Assembly (NCBI RefSeq): GCF_002849615.1
Contig: NZ_PDNV01000008.1
Coordinates: forward strand, 229,786 to 293,785
Source: Pollutimonas nitritireducens
GTDB taxonomy: Bacteria; Pseudomonadota; Gammaproteobacteria; Burkholderiales; Burkholderiaceae_B
Length of the DNA stretch: 64,000 bases
Direction: 5' to 3'
This document shows positions 54,525 through 63,273 of this stretch, piece after piece (the first letter of the stretch is position 1; every line of letters starts with the position of its first letter). A program made the position numbers and the translations under genes. Below the pieces are notes generated by a model that saw nothing but the letters and a program-made list of their open reading frames with translations, ran no database searches and was not told where the DNA came from.

Positions 54525-55162
54525 TGTGGCGCTCATTCTGGCGGACAGCTCTTGCCATCACACTGACGACGCTTTCATGGCAGGCGTGGGGCTTTGACCT
54601 CGACGATTTGCAGGCCCAGCTTCAATCGGCAAACGTAGTCCGCGGCAACTTCATCCAGGAGAAATTCCTGCGCTCGCTACCTCAGCCTCTGACAAGCCAG
54701 GGAACTTTTACACTGCTTGCCGGACAAGGCTTGCTATGGCGCGTACAAATCCCTATAGCGATCGATATGCGCATTACGGCAGAAGGCATCGCCCGACGCG
54801 GCGGCGCCCCACGCGACGGCGCCCGACGCGACGTGAACGATACATGGCAAGCCCTGCCGGCAAAGAGCAGCAGCGGGCGTGAAACCAGATTATTCCTGGC
54901 CGTACTGGCGGGAGACACTCAGGGCCTCAAAGACAACTTCGATATTGTCATCGAAGGCGAATCACAGACATGGAAGCTGGCGCTCACACCCCGTTCCGCG
55001 TTACTTAGGCAGGTTTTCGACCGCATCGAGATTTCGGGCGGTCAACTCGTCAACACCATTGAAATGATCGAAACGCAAGGTGACCGCAGTGTGCTGCGCA
55101 TGATGGACGCCAAGGCAGCAACGCATATTAGCGACGAGGAGCGGCGTGACTTCGCCAATTGA
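54521..55162 (+). CDS. apeM: LolA-like periplasmic carrier (ApeM-like)
   Basis: Protein of 213 residues with a signal peptide (about residues 1-24, ending QAWG) and a LolA-like lipid-binding fold: FIQEKFLRSLPQPLTSQGTF and LLWRVQIPIAIDMRIT are the diagnostic early blocks. It probably carries the polyene lipid from the exporter across the periplasm. A short stretch with GGAPRDGARRD (about 93-103) looks like a small internal repeat. It overlaps the exporter gene by 17 bases. Confidence 0.85.
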   Translation: MMWRSFWRTALAITLTTLSWQAWGFDLDDLQAQLQSANVVRGNFIQEKFLRSLPQPLTSQGTFTLLAGQGLLWRVQIPIAIDMRITAEGIARRGGAPRDGARRDVNDTWQALPAKSSSGRETRLFLAVLAGDTQGLKDNFDIVIEGESQTWKLALTPRSALLRQVFDRIEISGGQLVNTIEMIETQGDRSVLRMMDAKAATHISDEERRDFAN

Positions 55163-57554
55163 GCGCTGGATGCCCAGGCTATTCCTGACCGCGCTGGCTT
55201 TGCTCGCCGCGGCGGCGGCATGGCAATGCCGTAATGGGTGGCCGGTATCGGCCGACTTGATGGATTTGCTGCCCCATGTCCAGAAAGACGATATCGCGAC
55301 ACGAGCTGAGGAGCGCATTCAAGAGCCGCTAAGCCGGCAGCTTATCGCTTTGGCAGGCCACGCCGATCCTGCCCGTGCCGTCGAGGTCGCCCTTGGCGTG
55401 GCAAACGAATGGCGCGAAAGCCGCTTGTTCACCACCGTCGAGGTGGAAGTGAAGCTTGACGTCGCCGCGGTTCGATCACAACTCCTGGCAGCGCGTATCG
55501 CCGCGTTGCCAGCGGCTGACCTCGAACTGCTCGAGACAGATCCAATCGGCTTCACCACGCGACGAGTCCGGGAACTGATGGATCCGTTTTCGGCGACCAG
55601 CCTGGTTCCCACTGACCAGGATTGGCTCGGATTGACCGGGCGTGCCCAGGCAGCTTTTGCCAACTCAAGCGGCTCGCTCGTTTTTGACATGGCCAGTGGC
55701 ACACTTCAGGGGCACTCACCCGACACAACATGGGTGCTGATCCGCGCTCAAACCGATGGCGATGCCTTCGATCACGCCATCCCCGAGCACATCGGCGCAT
55801 TGGTCGCACGAAGTCGTCAGCAGGTCCAATCTGCGGATGGCGACCTGATCGCCACTGGCGGTATGCTGTATGCTGCCGCCGCGCGCGCGCATGCCATAGG
55901 GGAAAGCCGCTCAATCGCACTCGCCTCGATCATTGGCATACTGTTGATTCTGCTGGCATCGCTGCGCCGACCGCGTGCCCTGCTCGCCTTCATGCCGGTT
56001 CTCGTTGGCATGTTGACGGGCTTTGTGGCCTGCGTAGCGCTATTCGGCACCATCCATGCGTTGACAATCGTCATGGGAGCCAGCTTGATCGGCGTCGCCA
56101 TCGACTATCCCATGCATTGGCTGGGAAAAAGCTACGGCATGGCGTCGTGGGAAGCCTGGCCTGCGATGCGCCGGGTCCGTACTGGCCTGACACTGAGTCT
56201 GACCACTTCCCTGATAGGCTATCTGGCGTTGGCCTTTACCCCTTTTCCAGCGCTTACGCAGACAGCAGTGTTTTCCGTTGCCGGCCTGCTTGGCGCTTAT
56301 GCATGTACGGTGTGCCTGCTACCGGCCTGGTTCAGGAATTGGCAACCCGCGCCCAGTGCGACGCTGCTGAGAGGCTCCGCTGCCCTACTGGCCACGTTAA
56401 GCAGGATCAGCGCCCGGCGCACCATGCTGCGACTGTGCCTGGTTGCCGCCGCTCTCGTTTGCGCGTTGGGCATAGCACGCTTGAGCGTCCACGACGACTT
56501 GAGGCTCTGGTTTTCATTGCCTCAATCCGTATCCGACCAGGCGAAACAGATCGGGAAAATCACGGGCTTCATTCCGACCAGTCAATTTTTCCTGATACGC
56601 GCACCGAATGAGGATGCCCTGCTGGAACGCCAGCAAGCGGTGGCCGAACGGCTCGACAAACTGATCGAGGCTGGCAAGCTGGGAAGCTATACGGCGCTCA
56701 GCCAATTAGTGTCGCCAATCGCCAGCCAGCTCCGTGTACGCCAGGCCCTCAATGATCTCGCCAGCAACAAGCACGCGCTGGGTCAACTGAGCAATTTGGG
56801 CATTCCACTGGACGTTCTGAAAGAACACGTCGAAGCGGTCGCCGCCCTCCCCGCCGTGACCCTTACCACTGCGCTTGCCGGCCCCCTGAGCAAACCATGG
56901 CGAATGTTGTGGTTGGGTGCGGCCGGCTCAGGTGGGACCGCCGGCGGTGCGGCCGGCTCAGGTGGGACCGCCGGCGCTGCGGCCGCCGGGGTAGCCGGAA
57001 TGATCACCCTGCATGGACTGCAAGACGTCGATGCTTTGCAGGCCGTGGCTCGCGGCATCCCGGACACCCTTTTGATGGATCGCAGCGGCGAACTCAATGC
57101 CATGTTCTCGGACACGCGGGTCGTGGCCGTCGAGCTGAAGCTCGCATCCTATGTAGTCGCCGGCCTTCTGCTATGGATCTTTCTTGGACGTCGCGCAAGC
57201 TGGCGCATTCTGGCGGTACCATTGGCCGCTACGGTATGCAGCTTGGCAGCGCTTGGCTATATGGGCCAGCCACTCACGCTCTTCAGCCTTTTCGGTCTAT
57301 TGCTGGTCACTGCCATTGGCGTGGACTATGCCATCTTCATGTACGAGCAGGTGGCTGGGCCGACGGCCAGTCTCGTGGGCGTAACATTGGGCGGCGCCAC
57401 GACATTGCTATCGTTTGGCCTGCTCGCGCTCAGTACAACCCCTGCGGTCTCCAGCTTCGGGGTGTCCGTGGCAATCGGCGTCTTCTTCTCACTTTTGTGG
57501 GCCCCATGGGTCCACATATCTATTTTCAATAGAGAACCTTATGCAGCAACATGA
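55146..57554 (+). CDS. apeN: MMPL/RND-type exporter (ApeN-like)
   Basis: Exporter of 802 residues with two MMPL modules: a transmembrane helix near the N terminus, a large periplasmic domain, then five helices, and the same again. SLIGVAIDYPMHWLGKSYG and TAIGVDYAIFMYEQVAG are paired helix motifs with the Asp-Tyr pair typical of proton-driven RND proteins. It is expected to flip the polyene lipid to the periplasm. GTG start at 55146 with GAGGAG upstream. The second periplasmic domain carries a Gly/Ala-rich insert from a 30-base tandem repeat. Its stop overlaps the next start by 14 bases. Confidence 0.92.
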   Translation: MTSPIERWMPRLFLTALALLAAAAAWQCRNGWPVSADLMDLLPHVQKDDIATRAEERIQEPLSRQLIALAGHADPARAVEVALGVANEWRESRLFTTVEVEVKLDVAAVRSQLLAARIAALPAADLELLETDPIGFTTRRVRELMDPFSATSLVPTDQDWLGLTGRAQAAFANSSGSLVFDMASGTLQGHSPDTTWVLIRAQTDGDAFDHAIPEHIGALVARSRQQVQSADGDLIATGGMLYAAAARAHAIGESRSIALASIIGILLILLASLRRPRALLAFMPVLVGMLTGFVACVALFGTIHALTIVMGASLIGVAIDYPMHWLGKSYGMASWEAWPAMRRVRTGLTLSLTTSLIGYLALAFTPFPALTQTAVFSVAGLLGAYACTVCLLPAWFRNWQPAPSATLLRGSAALLATLSRISARRTMLRLCLVAAALVCALGIARLSVHDDLRLWFSLPQSVSDQAKQIGKITGFIPTSQFFLIRAPNEDALLERQQAVAERLDKLIEAGKLGSYTALSQLVSPIASQLRVRQALNDLASNKHALGQLSNLGIPLDVLKEHVEAVAALPAVTLTTALAGPLSKPWRMLWLGAAGSGGTAGGAAGSGGTAGAAAAGVAGMITLHGLQDVDALQAVARGIPDTLLMDRSGELNAMFSDTRVVAVELKLASYVVAGLLLWIFLGRRASWRILAVPLAATVCSLAALGYMGQPLTLFSLFGLLLVTAIGVDYAIFMYEQVAGPTASLVGVTLGGATTLLSFGLLALSTTPAVSSFGVSVAIGVFFSLLWAPWVHISIFNREPYAAT
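56916..56986 (+). repeat. In-frame 30-base tandem repeat inside the exporter gene
   Basis: Two exact copies of a 30-base unit (56916-56945 and 56946-56975), starting GGTGCGGCCGGCTCAGGTGG, are followed by a partial third copy to about 56986. Each unit encodes ten residues, GAAGSGGTAG in register, so copy-number changes keep the reading frame. Confidence 0.95.
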
Positions 57555-58116
57555 AGTCGTCGTTATTGGTGCGGGGCCGGCTGCTCAATTGCGATTTGCC
57601 TGCGCATTGGCCGGTACCATGCTGCTGGCCAGTTGTGCTGGCCAGCGCGCCCTGCCCCTGCACATACCGGAGCTTGACTTGCCGCGGCGGGTGCATCTCA
57701 TTGAACATGTGCCGGACCATACTGCACAGGACCGGATACTGGTCGCGCAACGCGAGTCCAAGACCACGTTACGCTGGCTAATGTTCGACCCCCTGGGCCT
57801 GCCCATAGCGCGCCAATTGTTGGAAGACGGAAAGTGGCGCAACGATGGTTTTCTTCCGCCCAATGCATCGGCCCGGACGCTGTTTTCCGCGCTTATCTTC
57901 GCGTGGACACCTGAAAACGAGTTGGCCCGCACCTACCCGGCTGGAACCTGGAGCCAGTCCGCCGGACCCGGCGGCACCCGCATCAGGCAATTGCGGCAGA
58001 ATGGCGATACCCGCTGGACGATTATCTGGCAAGCTGCCGCACCGCGGGATACCTTTAGCATTCAATACGTCGACGGCACCCGCTGGCAGATCTCGCCGTT
58101 AAAGGAGACTCCTTGA
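57541..58116 (+). CDS. DUF3261-type lipoprotein with fused flavoprotein start
   Basis: Protein of 191 residues if the ATG at 57541 is used. From residue 17 it reads as a lipoprotein: hydrophobic core and lipobox LLASC with Cys32, then the DUF3261 domain that is common in aryl polyene clusters. The first 14 residues, MQQHEVVVIGAGPA, are instead the dinucleotide-binding start of an FAD-dependent oxidoreductase. The ATG overlaps the exporter stop by 14 bases, as a normal cluster gene would. The lipoprotein may really start at TTG 57589 (giving a compact signal peptide). See the finding on a deletion scar. Confidence 0.8.
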   Translation: MQQHEVVVIGAGPAAQLRFACALAGTMLLASCAGQRALPLHIPELDLPRRVHLIEHVPDHTAQDRILVAQRESKTTLRWLMFDPLGLPIARQLLEDGKWRNDGFLPPNASARTLFSALIFAWTPENELARTYPAGTWSQSAGPGGTRIRQLRQNGDTRWTIIWQAAAPRDTFSIQYVDGTRWQISPLKETP

Positions 58117-59312
58117 ATTATTGGATCGGCAGGCCTGGCATTGTTTGCGCCATGGGCAGCGATATTACCCAGATTTCCCAGGCGCTGCATGCCGGCAATA
58201 CCGCAGGCATGCGCAAGCTGGAAGGATGGGTAGACGGGCGCGCCATCACGCTGGGCGCCTTCTCCGACGCCGTGCCACTACTGCCCCATGGCTTGGCACC
58301 GCAGCACGATAGTCGCAACAATCGCTTCGTACTGGCGGCGGCTCAGCAGATCGAAGCCGATCTCCGCGCGGCCGTCGACCGCTACGGTCCGGAACGGGTT
58401 GCCATCGTCCTGGGGACAAGCACCTCTGGCATCAATGACAATTCCGACGCCTATGCGCATCTGGAACAGTACGGCAGCTGGCCATCTTCGTTCGACTACA
58501 GGCGGCAGGTGCTATCGGCACCGGCGTCCTTTCTTTCTGCCTGGTTGGGCAGCCGCGGTCCCGCCTATACCTTGTCGACCGCATGCACGTCGAGCGCCCG
58601 CGCCTTATTATCGGCTCGCAGTCTGCTTGAGATGGGGATTTGCGACGCGGTGGTCTGTGGCGGCGCCGACACCCTTTGCCGATTGACGATCAACGGTTTT
58701 GCGAGCCTAGAGGCTATATCCGACGACTTATGCATGCCGTTTTCCATCAATAGGCACGGCATCAATATCGGCGAAGCGGCCGTACTGTTTTTAATGGAGC
58801 GCCGTCGAGGCAGAGGTCCAAGCGTGAGGCTGATGGGGGGCGGTGCCAGTTCGGACGCATGGCATATGTCATCGCCCGAACCTCAAGGCGCGGGCGCCAT
58901 CCGCGCCATGCGCGAAGCCCTCGGTGATGCCGGTCTGGAAGCGCGCGACATCGCGTGGGTGAACTTACATGGAACAGGCACCTCGCGCAATGACGCAATG
59001 GAGAGTATCGCCATGGACAGCGTCTTTGGCCACGGGGTGCCCTGCGCGTCGACCAAACCGTTAACGGGTCACGCATTGGGCGCGGCCGCCGCCTTGGAGG
59101 CCGCCCTTGCGTGGATCACGCTAACCCGCAACCCTGGCGAACTCGCCATGCCCCCACATATCTGGGACGGCCGTGCCGATCCGGCCTTGCCTGCGCTGGA
59201 CTTCAGCACCACCGCGCATCGCTTCAGCAGCGACACCCCACCCATCATAATGAGCAATTCATTTGCATTTGGCGGCAATAACACCAGCCTGATACTCGGG
59301 TGCGCACAATGA
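58113..59312 (+). CDS. apeO: Beta-ketoacyl synthase (ApeO-like)
   Basis: Ketosynthase of 399 residues with complete triad Cys158 (STACTSSA), His286 (HGTGTS) and His320 (GHALGAAAALE). In characterised systems ApeO and ApeC form the elongating KS/CLF pair. The start is TTG 58113 with AAGGAG 5 bases upstream, overlapping the lipoprotein stop (TTGA). Its stop overlaps the dehydratase start by 4 bases. Confidence 0.93.
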   Translation: MNYWIGRPGIVCAMGSDITQISQALHAGNTAGMRKLEGWVDGRAITLGAFSDAVPLLPHGLAPQHDSRNNRFVLAAAQQIEADLRAAVDRYGPERVAIVLGTSTSGINDNSDAYAHLEQYGSWPSSFDYRRQVLSAPASFLSAWLGSRGPAYTLSTACTSSARALLSARSLLEMGICDAVVCGGADTLCRLTINGFASLEAISDDLCMPFSINRHGINIGEAAVLFLMERRRGRGPSVRLMGGGASSDAWHMSSPEPQGAGAIRAMREALGDAGLEARDIAWVNLHGTGTSRNDAMESIAMDSVFGHGVPCASTKPLTGHALGAAAALEAALAWITLTRNPGELAMPPHIWDGRADPALPALDFSTTAHRFSSDTPPIIMSNSFAFGGNNTSLILGCAQ

Positions 59313-59770
59313 TTCTGTGGCCCGTCAATCAGGTATTGCCGCACTCTGGCGACGCGATACTCATCGATGAAATCCTCTCCTTCGACGACGAATCGCTGAC
59401 AGCCCGCGCACGCATCAAGCCATCGGGCTTGTTCAATCAGCCGGACGGCAGCCTCCCCGCCTGGGTAGGCCTGGAAATCATGGCTCAGGCCGTCGCCGCA
59501 TGGGCCGGCTGCCAGGCCAGGCGGGACCGTACTCCGGTGAAGCTTGGATTCCTGGTGGGAACTCGGCGCTACGAATGTAGCGTGCCAGCCTTCGCGCCCG
59601 GCCTTGAACTGACGATAGGCTTGCGCTGCTCCTTCAAGGACGAGTCCGGCATTGGCAGCTTCGAATGCGAGATGCGCGATGCGCACAAAATAGTGGCCAG
59701 TGCGCGCCTCAACGCCTATAGTCCATCCAACGTGAACGACTTCACCCAGGAGGCACCGCCTTGCACATGA
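59309..59770 (+). CDS. apeP: 3-hydroxyacyl-ACP dehydratase, hot-dog fold (ApeP-like)
   Basis: Hot-dog protein of 153 residues with VLPHSGDAILID (His12) near the start and WVGLEIMAQAVAAWAG (52-67, Glu56) as the central helix. In reference systems ApeP forms the dehydratase with ApeI; here ApeI is fused to the ligase. The ATG at 59309 overlaps the apeO stop. Overlaps the reductase gene by 10 bases. Confidence 0.9.
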   Translation: MILWPVNQVLPHSGDAILIDEILSFDDESLTARARIKPSGLFNQPDGSLPAWVGLEIMAQAVAAWAGCQARRDRTPVKLGFLVGTRRYECSVPAFAPGLELTIGLRCSFKDESGIGSFECEMRDAHKIVASARLNAYSPSNVNDFTQEAPPCT

Positions 59771-60498
59771 CTGGCGATACCATACTTGTCACCGGCTCGA
59801 GCCGCGGCATAGGCCGTGCCATCGCATTGACGCTGGCTGATGCGGGGAACAACATTGTTCTGCATTGCCGTAACCGTCGCGAACAAGCACAGGCCGTCCA
59901 GGACGAGATCTTTGCCCGGGGCCGCCAGGCACGCATACTGGTCTTCGATGTGGCTGATCGTGCCGCGTGCACGGATGCCTTGAACGCCGATATCGAAGCC
60001 CACGGCGCCTATTATGGCGTAGTCCTCAACGCGGGCATAAGCCGCGACGGCGCCTTTCCCGCCCTCACGGAAGACGACTGGGACCAGGTTCTGCGAACCA
60101 ACCTTGATGGTTTCTACAATGTGCTGCACCCCGTGATGATGCCGATGATCCGGCGTCGGGCGCCGGGACGCATCGTTTGCATGACCTCGGTATCCGGCTT
60201 GATGGGGAACCGGGGACAAGTCAACTACAGCGCATCCAAGGCAGGCCTGATTGGCGCCGCCAAGGCACTGGCCGTAGAACTGGCCAAGCGACACATCACC
60301 GTGAACTGTGTCGCGCCGGGCCTGATCGAAACTGAAATGATAGAAGACCACGTCCCCGTCGACGAAATCATCAAAGCCATTCCATCCCAGCGCATGGGGC
60401 AGCCCCATGAAGTGGCCGCCGCGGTTGCGTTTCTCATGTCGCGAGACGCGGGCTACATTACGCGGCAGGTTTTGGCGGTCAATGGAGGAATGTGCTGA
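59761..60498 (+). CDS. apeQ: 3-ketoacyl-ACP reductase (ApeQ-like, FabG family)
   Basis: SDR-type ketoreductase of 245 residues: TGSSRGIG (11-18), NAG (90-92), Asn114, Ser143, Tyr156 and Lys160 complete the active site, and the end reads AVNGGMC. The start TTG 59761 is preferred since AGGAGG lies 7 bases upstream; ATG 59767 would be 13 bases away. Its stop shares a base with the next ATG. Confidence 0.93.
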   Translation: MHMTGDTILVTGSSRGIGRAIALTLADAGNNIVLHCRNRREQAQAVQDEIFARGRQARILVFDVADRAACTDALNADIEAHGAYYGVVLNAGISRDGAFPALTEDDWDQVLRTNLDGFYNVLHPVMMPMIRRRAPGRIVCMTSVSGLMGNRGQVNYSASKAGLIGAAKALAVELAKRHITVNCVAPGLIETEMIEDHVPVDEIIKAIPSQRMGQPHEVAAAVAFLMSRDAGYITRQVLAVNGGMC

Positions 60499-61724
60499 TG
60501 CAACGCGTCGTCGTAACAGGCATGGGCGGCCTCAGTGCCCTGGGCAGCGACTGGTCGGCCATTCGCGCCAATTTCCAGGAAGGGCGCAACGCCGTACGCA
60601 GCATGCCGGAATGGGATCGATATGCCGAGCTGAACACCCGGCTTGCGGCGCCCGTCATCGACTTCGCCGCTCCAGCACACTGGACGCGCAAGCAACTGCG
60701 CAGCATGGGACGCGTCTCACAACTCGCGGTAAGGGCAGCCGAACTGGCACTGGAAGATGCTGGCCTTCTGGGCGACGACACCATTATGGATGGCCGCATG
60801 GGCGTCGCCTGCGGTTCCTCGACCGGAAGCACGGCCGACGTGTGCGCCTTCGCCGACATGCTGCTCAACGGCGTGGCTGGCGGCCTGAATGCCAACTCGT
60901 ACGTACGCATGATGCCGCACACCACAGCAGCGAACATTGGCATTTTCTTTAGTTTGAAGGGCCGGATCATTCCCACTTCCAGTGCCTGCACTTCCGGCAG
61001 CCAAGGAATCGGATACGCTTTCGAAGCGATACGCTACGGACGACAGGCCATGATGCTGGCCGGTGGCGCCGAGGAACTCTGTCCCAGCGAAGCCATGGTG
61101 TTCGACGCCCTCTATGCCACCAGCCTCAAGAACGAAACGCCGGAACTGACCCCGCGACCTTACGACAGCGCCCGAGATGGCCTCATCATCGGTGAAGGAT
61201 CAGGCATGCTTGTCCTTGAGTCGCTGGAGCACGCACAAGCCCGCGGTGCCCGCATCCACGCCGAAATTGTCGGATTTGGCTGCAATTCCGATGGCACTCA
61301 TATAACGCGGCCCGAAGCCACCACAATGCGGGTCGCCATGGAGATGGCTTTGGCAGACGCCGCCCTGGATCCGTCGGCAATCGGCTATGTGAATGGCCAT
61401 GGCACAGCGACTGAACAAGGCGACATTGCGGAAACCCGCGCCACAAGCGCGCTGTTTGGGCCGCGCATGCCCATCAGTTCGCAGAAGAGCTATCTGGGCC
61501 ATACACTGGGGGCATGTGGCGCACTGGAATCATGGTTCAGCATCGAAATGCTGAACAGCGACTGGTATGCGCCCACCCTGAATCTGGACAATGTCGATCC
61601 GCTGTGCGGCGATCTCGATTATCTGACCGGCTCCGGCGCCACCGCCGCCCACGAATATGTCATGAACAATAATTTTGCCTTTGGCGGCATCAACACCTCG
61701 CTGGTGTTCCGTCGCTGGCCTTGA
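60498..61724 (+). CDS. apeR: Beta-ketoacyl synthase (ApeR-like)
   Basis: Second ketosynthase of 408 residues with Cys164 (SSACTSGSQ), His301 (NGHGTA) and His335 (YLGHTLGACGALE). In the studied clusters ApeR is thought to make the first condensation. ATG 60498 overlaps the ketoreductase stop (TGATG) with GGAGG 10 bases upstream. It ends the pigment genes; the cytosine-deaminase-like gene follows after 12 bases. Confidence 0.93.
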   Translation: MQRVVVTGMGGLSALGSDWSAIRANFQEGRNAVRSMPEWDRYAELNTRLAAPVIDFAAPAHWTRKQLRSMGRVSQLAVRAAELALEDAGLLGDDTIMDGRMGVACGSSTGSTADVCAFADMLLNGVAGGLNANSYVRMMPHTTAANIGIFFSLKGRIIPTSSACTSGSQGIGYAFEAIRYGRQAMMLAGGAEELCPSEAMVFDALYATSLKNETPELTPRPYDSARDGLIIGEGSGMLVLESLEHAQARGARIHAEIVGFGCNSDGTHITRPEATTMRVAMEMALADAALDPSAIGYVNGHGTATEQGDIAETRATSALFGPRMPISSQKSYLGHTLGACGALESWFSIEMLNSDWYAPTLNLDNVDPLCGDLDYLTGSGATAAHEYVMNNNFAFGGINTSLVFRRWP

Positions 61725-61736
61725 CAAGGAGGACCC

Positions 61737-62195
61737 ATGGATAATTTCATGCAGGCGGCAATAGAACAGGCTCGACTGGGGCTAGCCCAGGGCGGTATCC
61801 CCATCGGTTCAGTGATCGTGCATAAAGGTCGCATCATCGGCCGTGGACACAACCGGCGTGTGCAAAAAGGCAGCACCATTTTGCACGGCGAGATGGATGC
61901 GTTCGAGAATGCCGGGCGGCAGCCGGCCCGCACATACCATGAGTCCGTGCTGTACACCACGTTGTCGCCTTGCGCCATGTGCAGTGGAGCCATTCTTTTG
62001 TACGGCATCCCCAGGATAGTCATTGGCGAAAATCAGACGTTCATCGGTGAGGAGGCGCTGTTGCGATCACGCGGTGTGCAGGTGGACGTGCTCGCGGATG
62101 AGGAGTGCATTGAGATGATGCGCACGTTCATCAAGGCCCACCCAGAGCTGTGGAATGAAGACATAGGCGTCGAGGACTCCCACCATCCTTCCTGA
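61737..62195 (+). CDS. Yeast-type cytosine deaminase-like protein
   Basis: Zinc deaminase of 152 residues. Zn ligands are His50 (LHGEMDAFEN, with proton donor Glu52) and Cys79, Cys82 (SPCAMCSG). The stretch TTLSPCAMCSGAILLYGIPR, together with later IVIGENQ and the ending WNEDIG, closely follows fungal cytosine deaminase Fcy1 rather than bacterial CodA or tRNA deaminase TadA. AAGGAGG precedes the ATG, 12 bases after apeR. No role in pigment synthesis is obvious; it may only share the transcript. Confidence 0.88.
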   Translation: MDNFMQAAIEQARLGLAQGGIPIGSVIVHKGRIIGRGHNRRVQKGSTILHGEMDAFENAGRQPARTYHESVLYTTLSPCAMCSGAILLYGIPRIVIGENQTFIGEEALLRSRGVQVDVLADEECIEMMRTFIKAHPELWNEDIGVEDSHHPS

Positions 62196-62224
62196 TATCA
62201 AGAAGGATGGCAACGTGCGCGGGT

Positions 62225-63217
62225 TTACTGCAGGGGAACGTTGGCCTGCTTTACAAGTTCAGCCCACTTTTTCCCTTCCGAGCGTACATACGCGGCAAAT
62301 TCCTGAGGCGATGACCCGACCGGCTCGGCGCCCATGGTGGCGTACTGTGCCTTCACCTTCGGATTCTGCAGCGCCTTCTTCGCTGTTTCGGCCAGCTTCT
62401 GGACAACGGCATCCGGCGTGCCTTTAGGCGCCCATAATCCATACCAGGTGCTGATATCGAAGTCTGGATAGCCGGCTTCGGCAATCGTGGGCACATCCGG
62501 CAAGGCCGTCACGCGCTTGGCCGTTGTCACGGCAATGGCGCGCAACTGTCCCGACTTGATGAACGGCATGGCGGACGGCATGGAGTCGAACATCAAGTCC
62601 AGCTGCCGACCGACCAGGTCAGTCAGGGCGGGAGCGCTGCCTTTATAGGGAACGTGTTGCATGCGGATACCCGCCACGCCCTTGAACGATTCGCCCGACA
62701 AGTGTTGCGCCGATGCGGTGCCCGCCGAACCAAAGTTCAGGCCGGCCTCGCTGGCCTTGGCCTCCTTGACCAGATCGGCGACAGAATGAATTGGAGAGTC
62801 TTTGGGCACCACCAGCACCAGAGGGACGGCGGCCAGCTGCGTGATGGGCACGAAATCGTTGAACGAGTCGTAGGCCATTTTCTTGTAGATGTGCGGATTG
62901 ATGACGTGCAGCGACGCGTTGGCCAGGAAGGTGTATCCGTCCGGCGTCGAGCGGGCCACCTGGTCCGCGCCTATCATGCCGCTGGCCCCCGACTTGTTGT
63001 CCACGACAATGGGCTGGCCAATGACCTCCGCCATGGCGGCAGCCGCACCGCGGGAGACCAGGTCGGTAGGTCCGCCGGGCGGGTAGGGCACGACCATTTT
63101 GATCGGCTTGTCGGGATAGGCGGCCGCGGCCTGCGTGGCAAGCCCGGTTGCTCCAAGGACCACGAAAGCGCATTGCCCGAGCAGCCGGGCAAATCGGTAG
63201 TGTGTGTAGGTTCTCAT
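62225..63217 (-). CDS. Bug/TctC-family substrate-binding protein
   Basis: Periplasmic binding protein of 330 residues: signal peptide ending LATQAAA, mature start AYPDKPIKMVVPYPPGGPTD, then VVDNKSGASGMIG, HVPYKGSAPALTDLVG and PTIAEAGYPDFD. No strong ribosome site before ATG 63217. Convergent with the deaminase. It lies beside an insertion sequence; no permease is adjacent. Confidence 0.92.
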   Translation of the reverse strand: MRTYTHYRFARLLGQCAFVVLGATGLATQAAAAYPDKPIKMVVPYPPGGPTDLVSRGAAAAMAEVIGQPIVVDNKSGASGMIGADQVARSTPDGYTFLANASLHVINPHIYKKMAYDSFNDFVPITQLAAVPLVLVVPKDSPIHSVADLVKEAKASEAGLNFGSAGTASAQHLSGESFKGVAGIRMQHVPYKGSAPALTDLVGRQLDLMFDSMPSAMPFIKSGQLRAIAVTTAKRVTALPDVPTIAEAGYPDFDISTWYGLWAPKGTPDAVVQKLAETAKKALQNPKVKAQYATMGAEPVGSSPQEFAAYVRSEGKKWAELVKQANVPLQ

Positions 63218-63273
63218 GATGTTGTCTTATATGGACGCCTCCTTTGTGGCAATCGAATTTTTGAAATGTGTGG

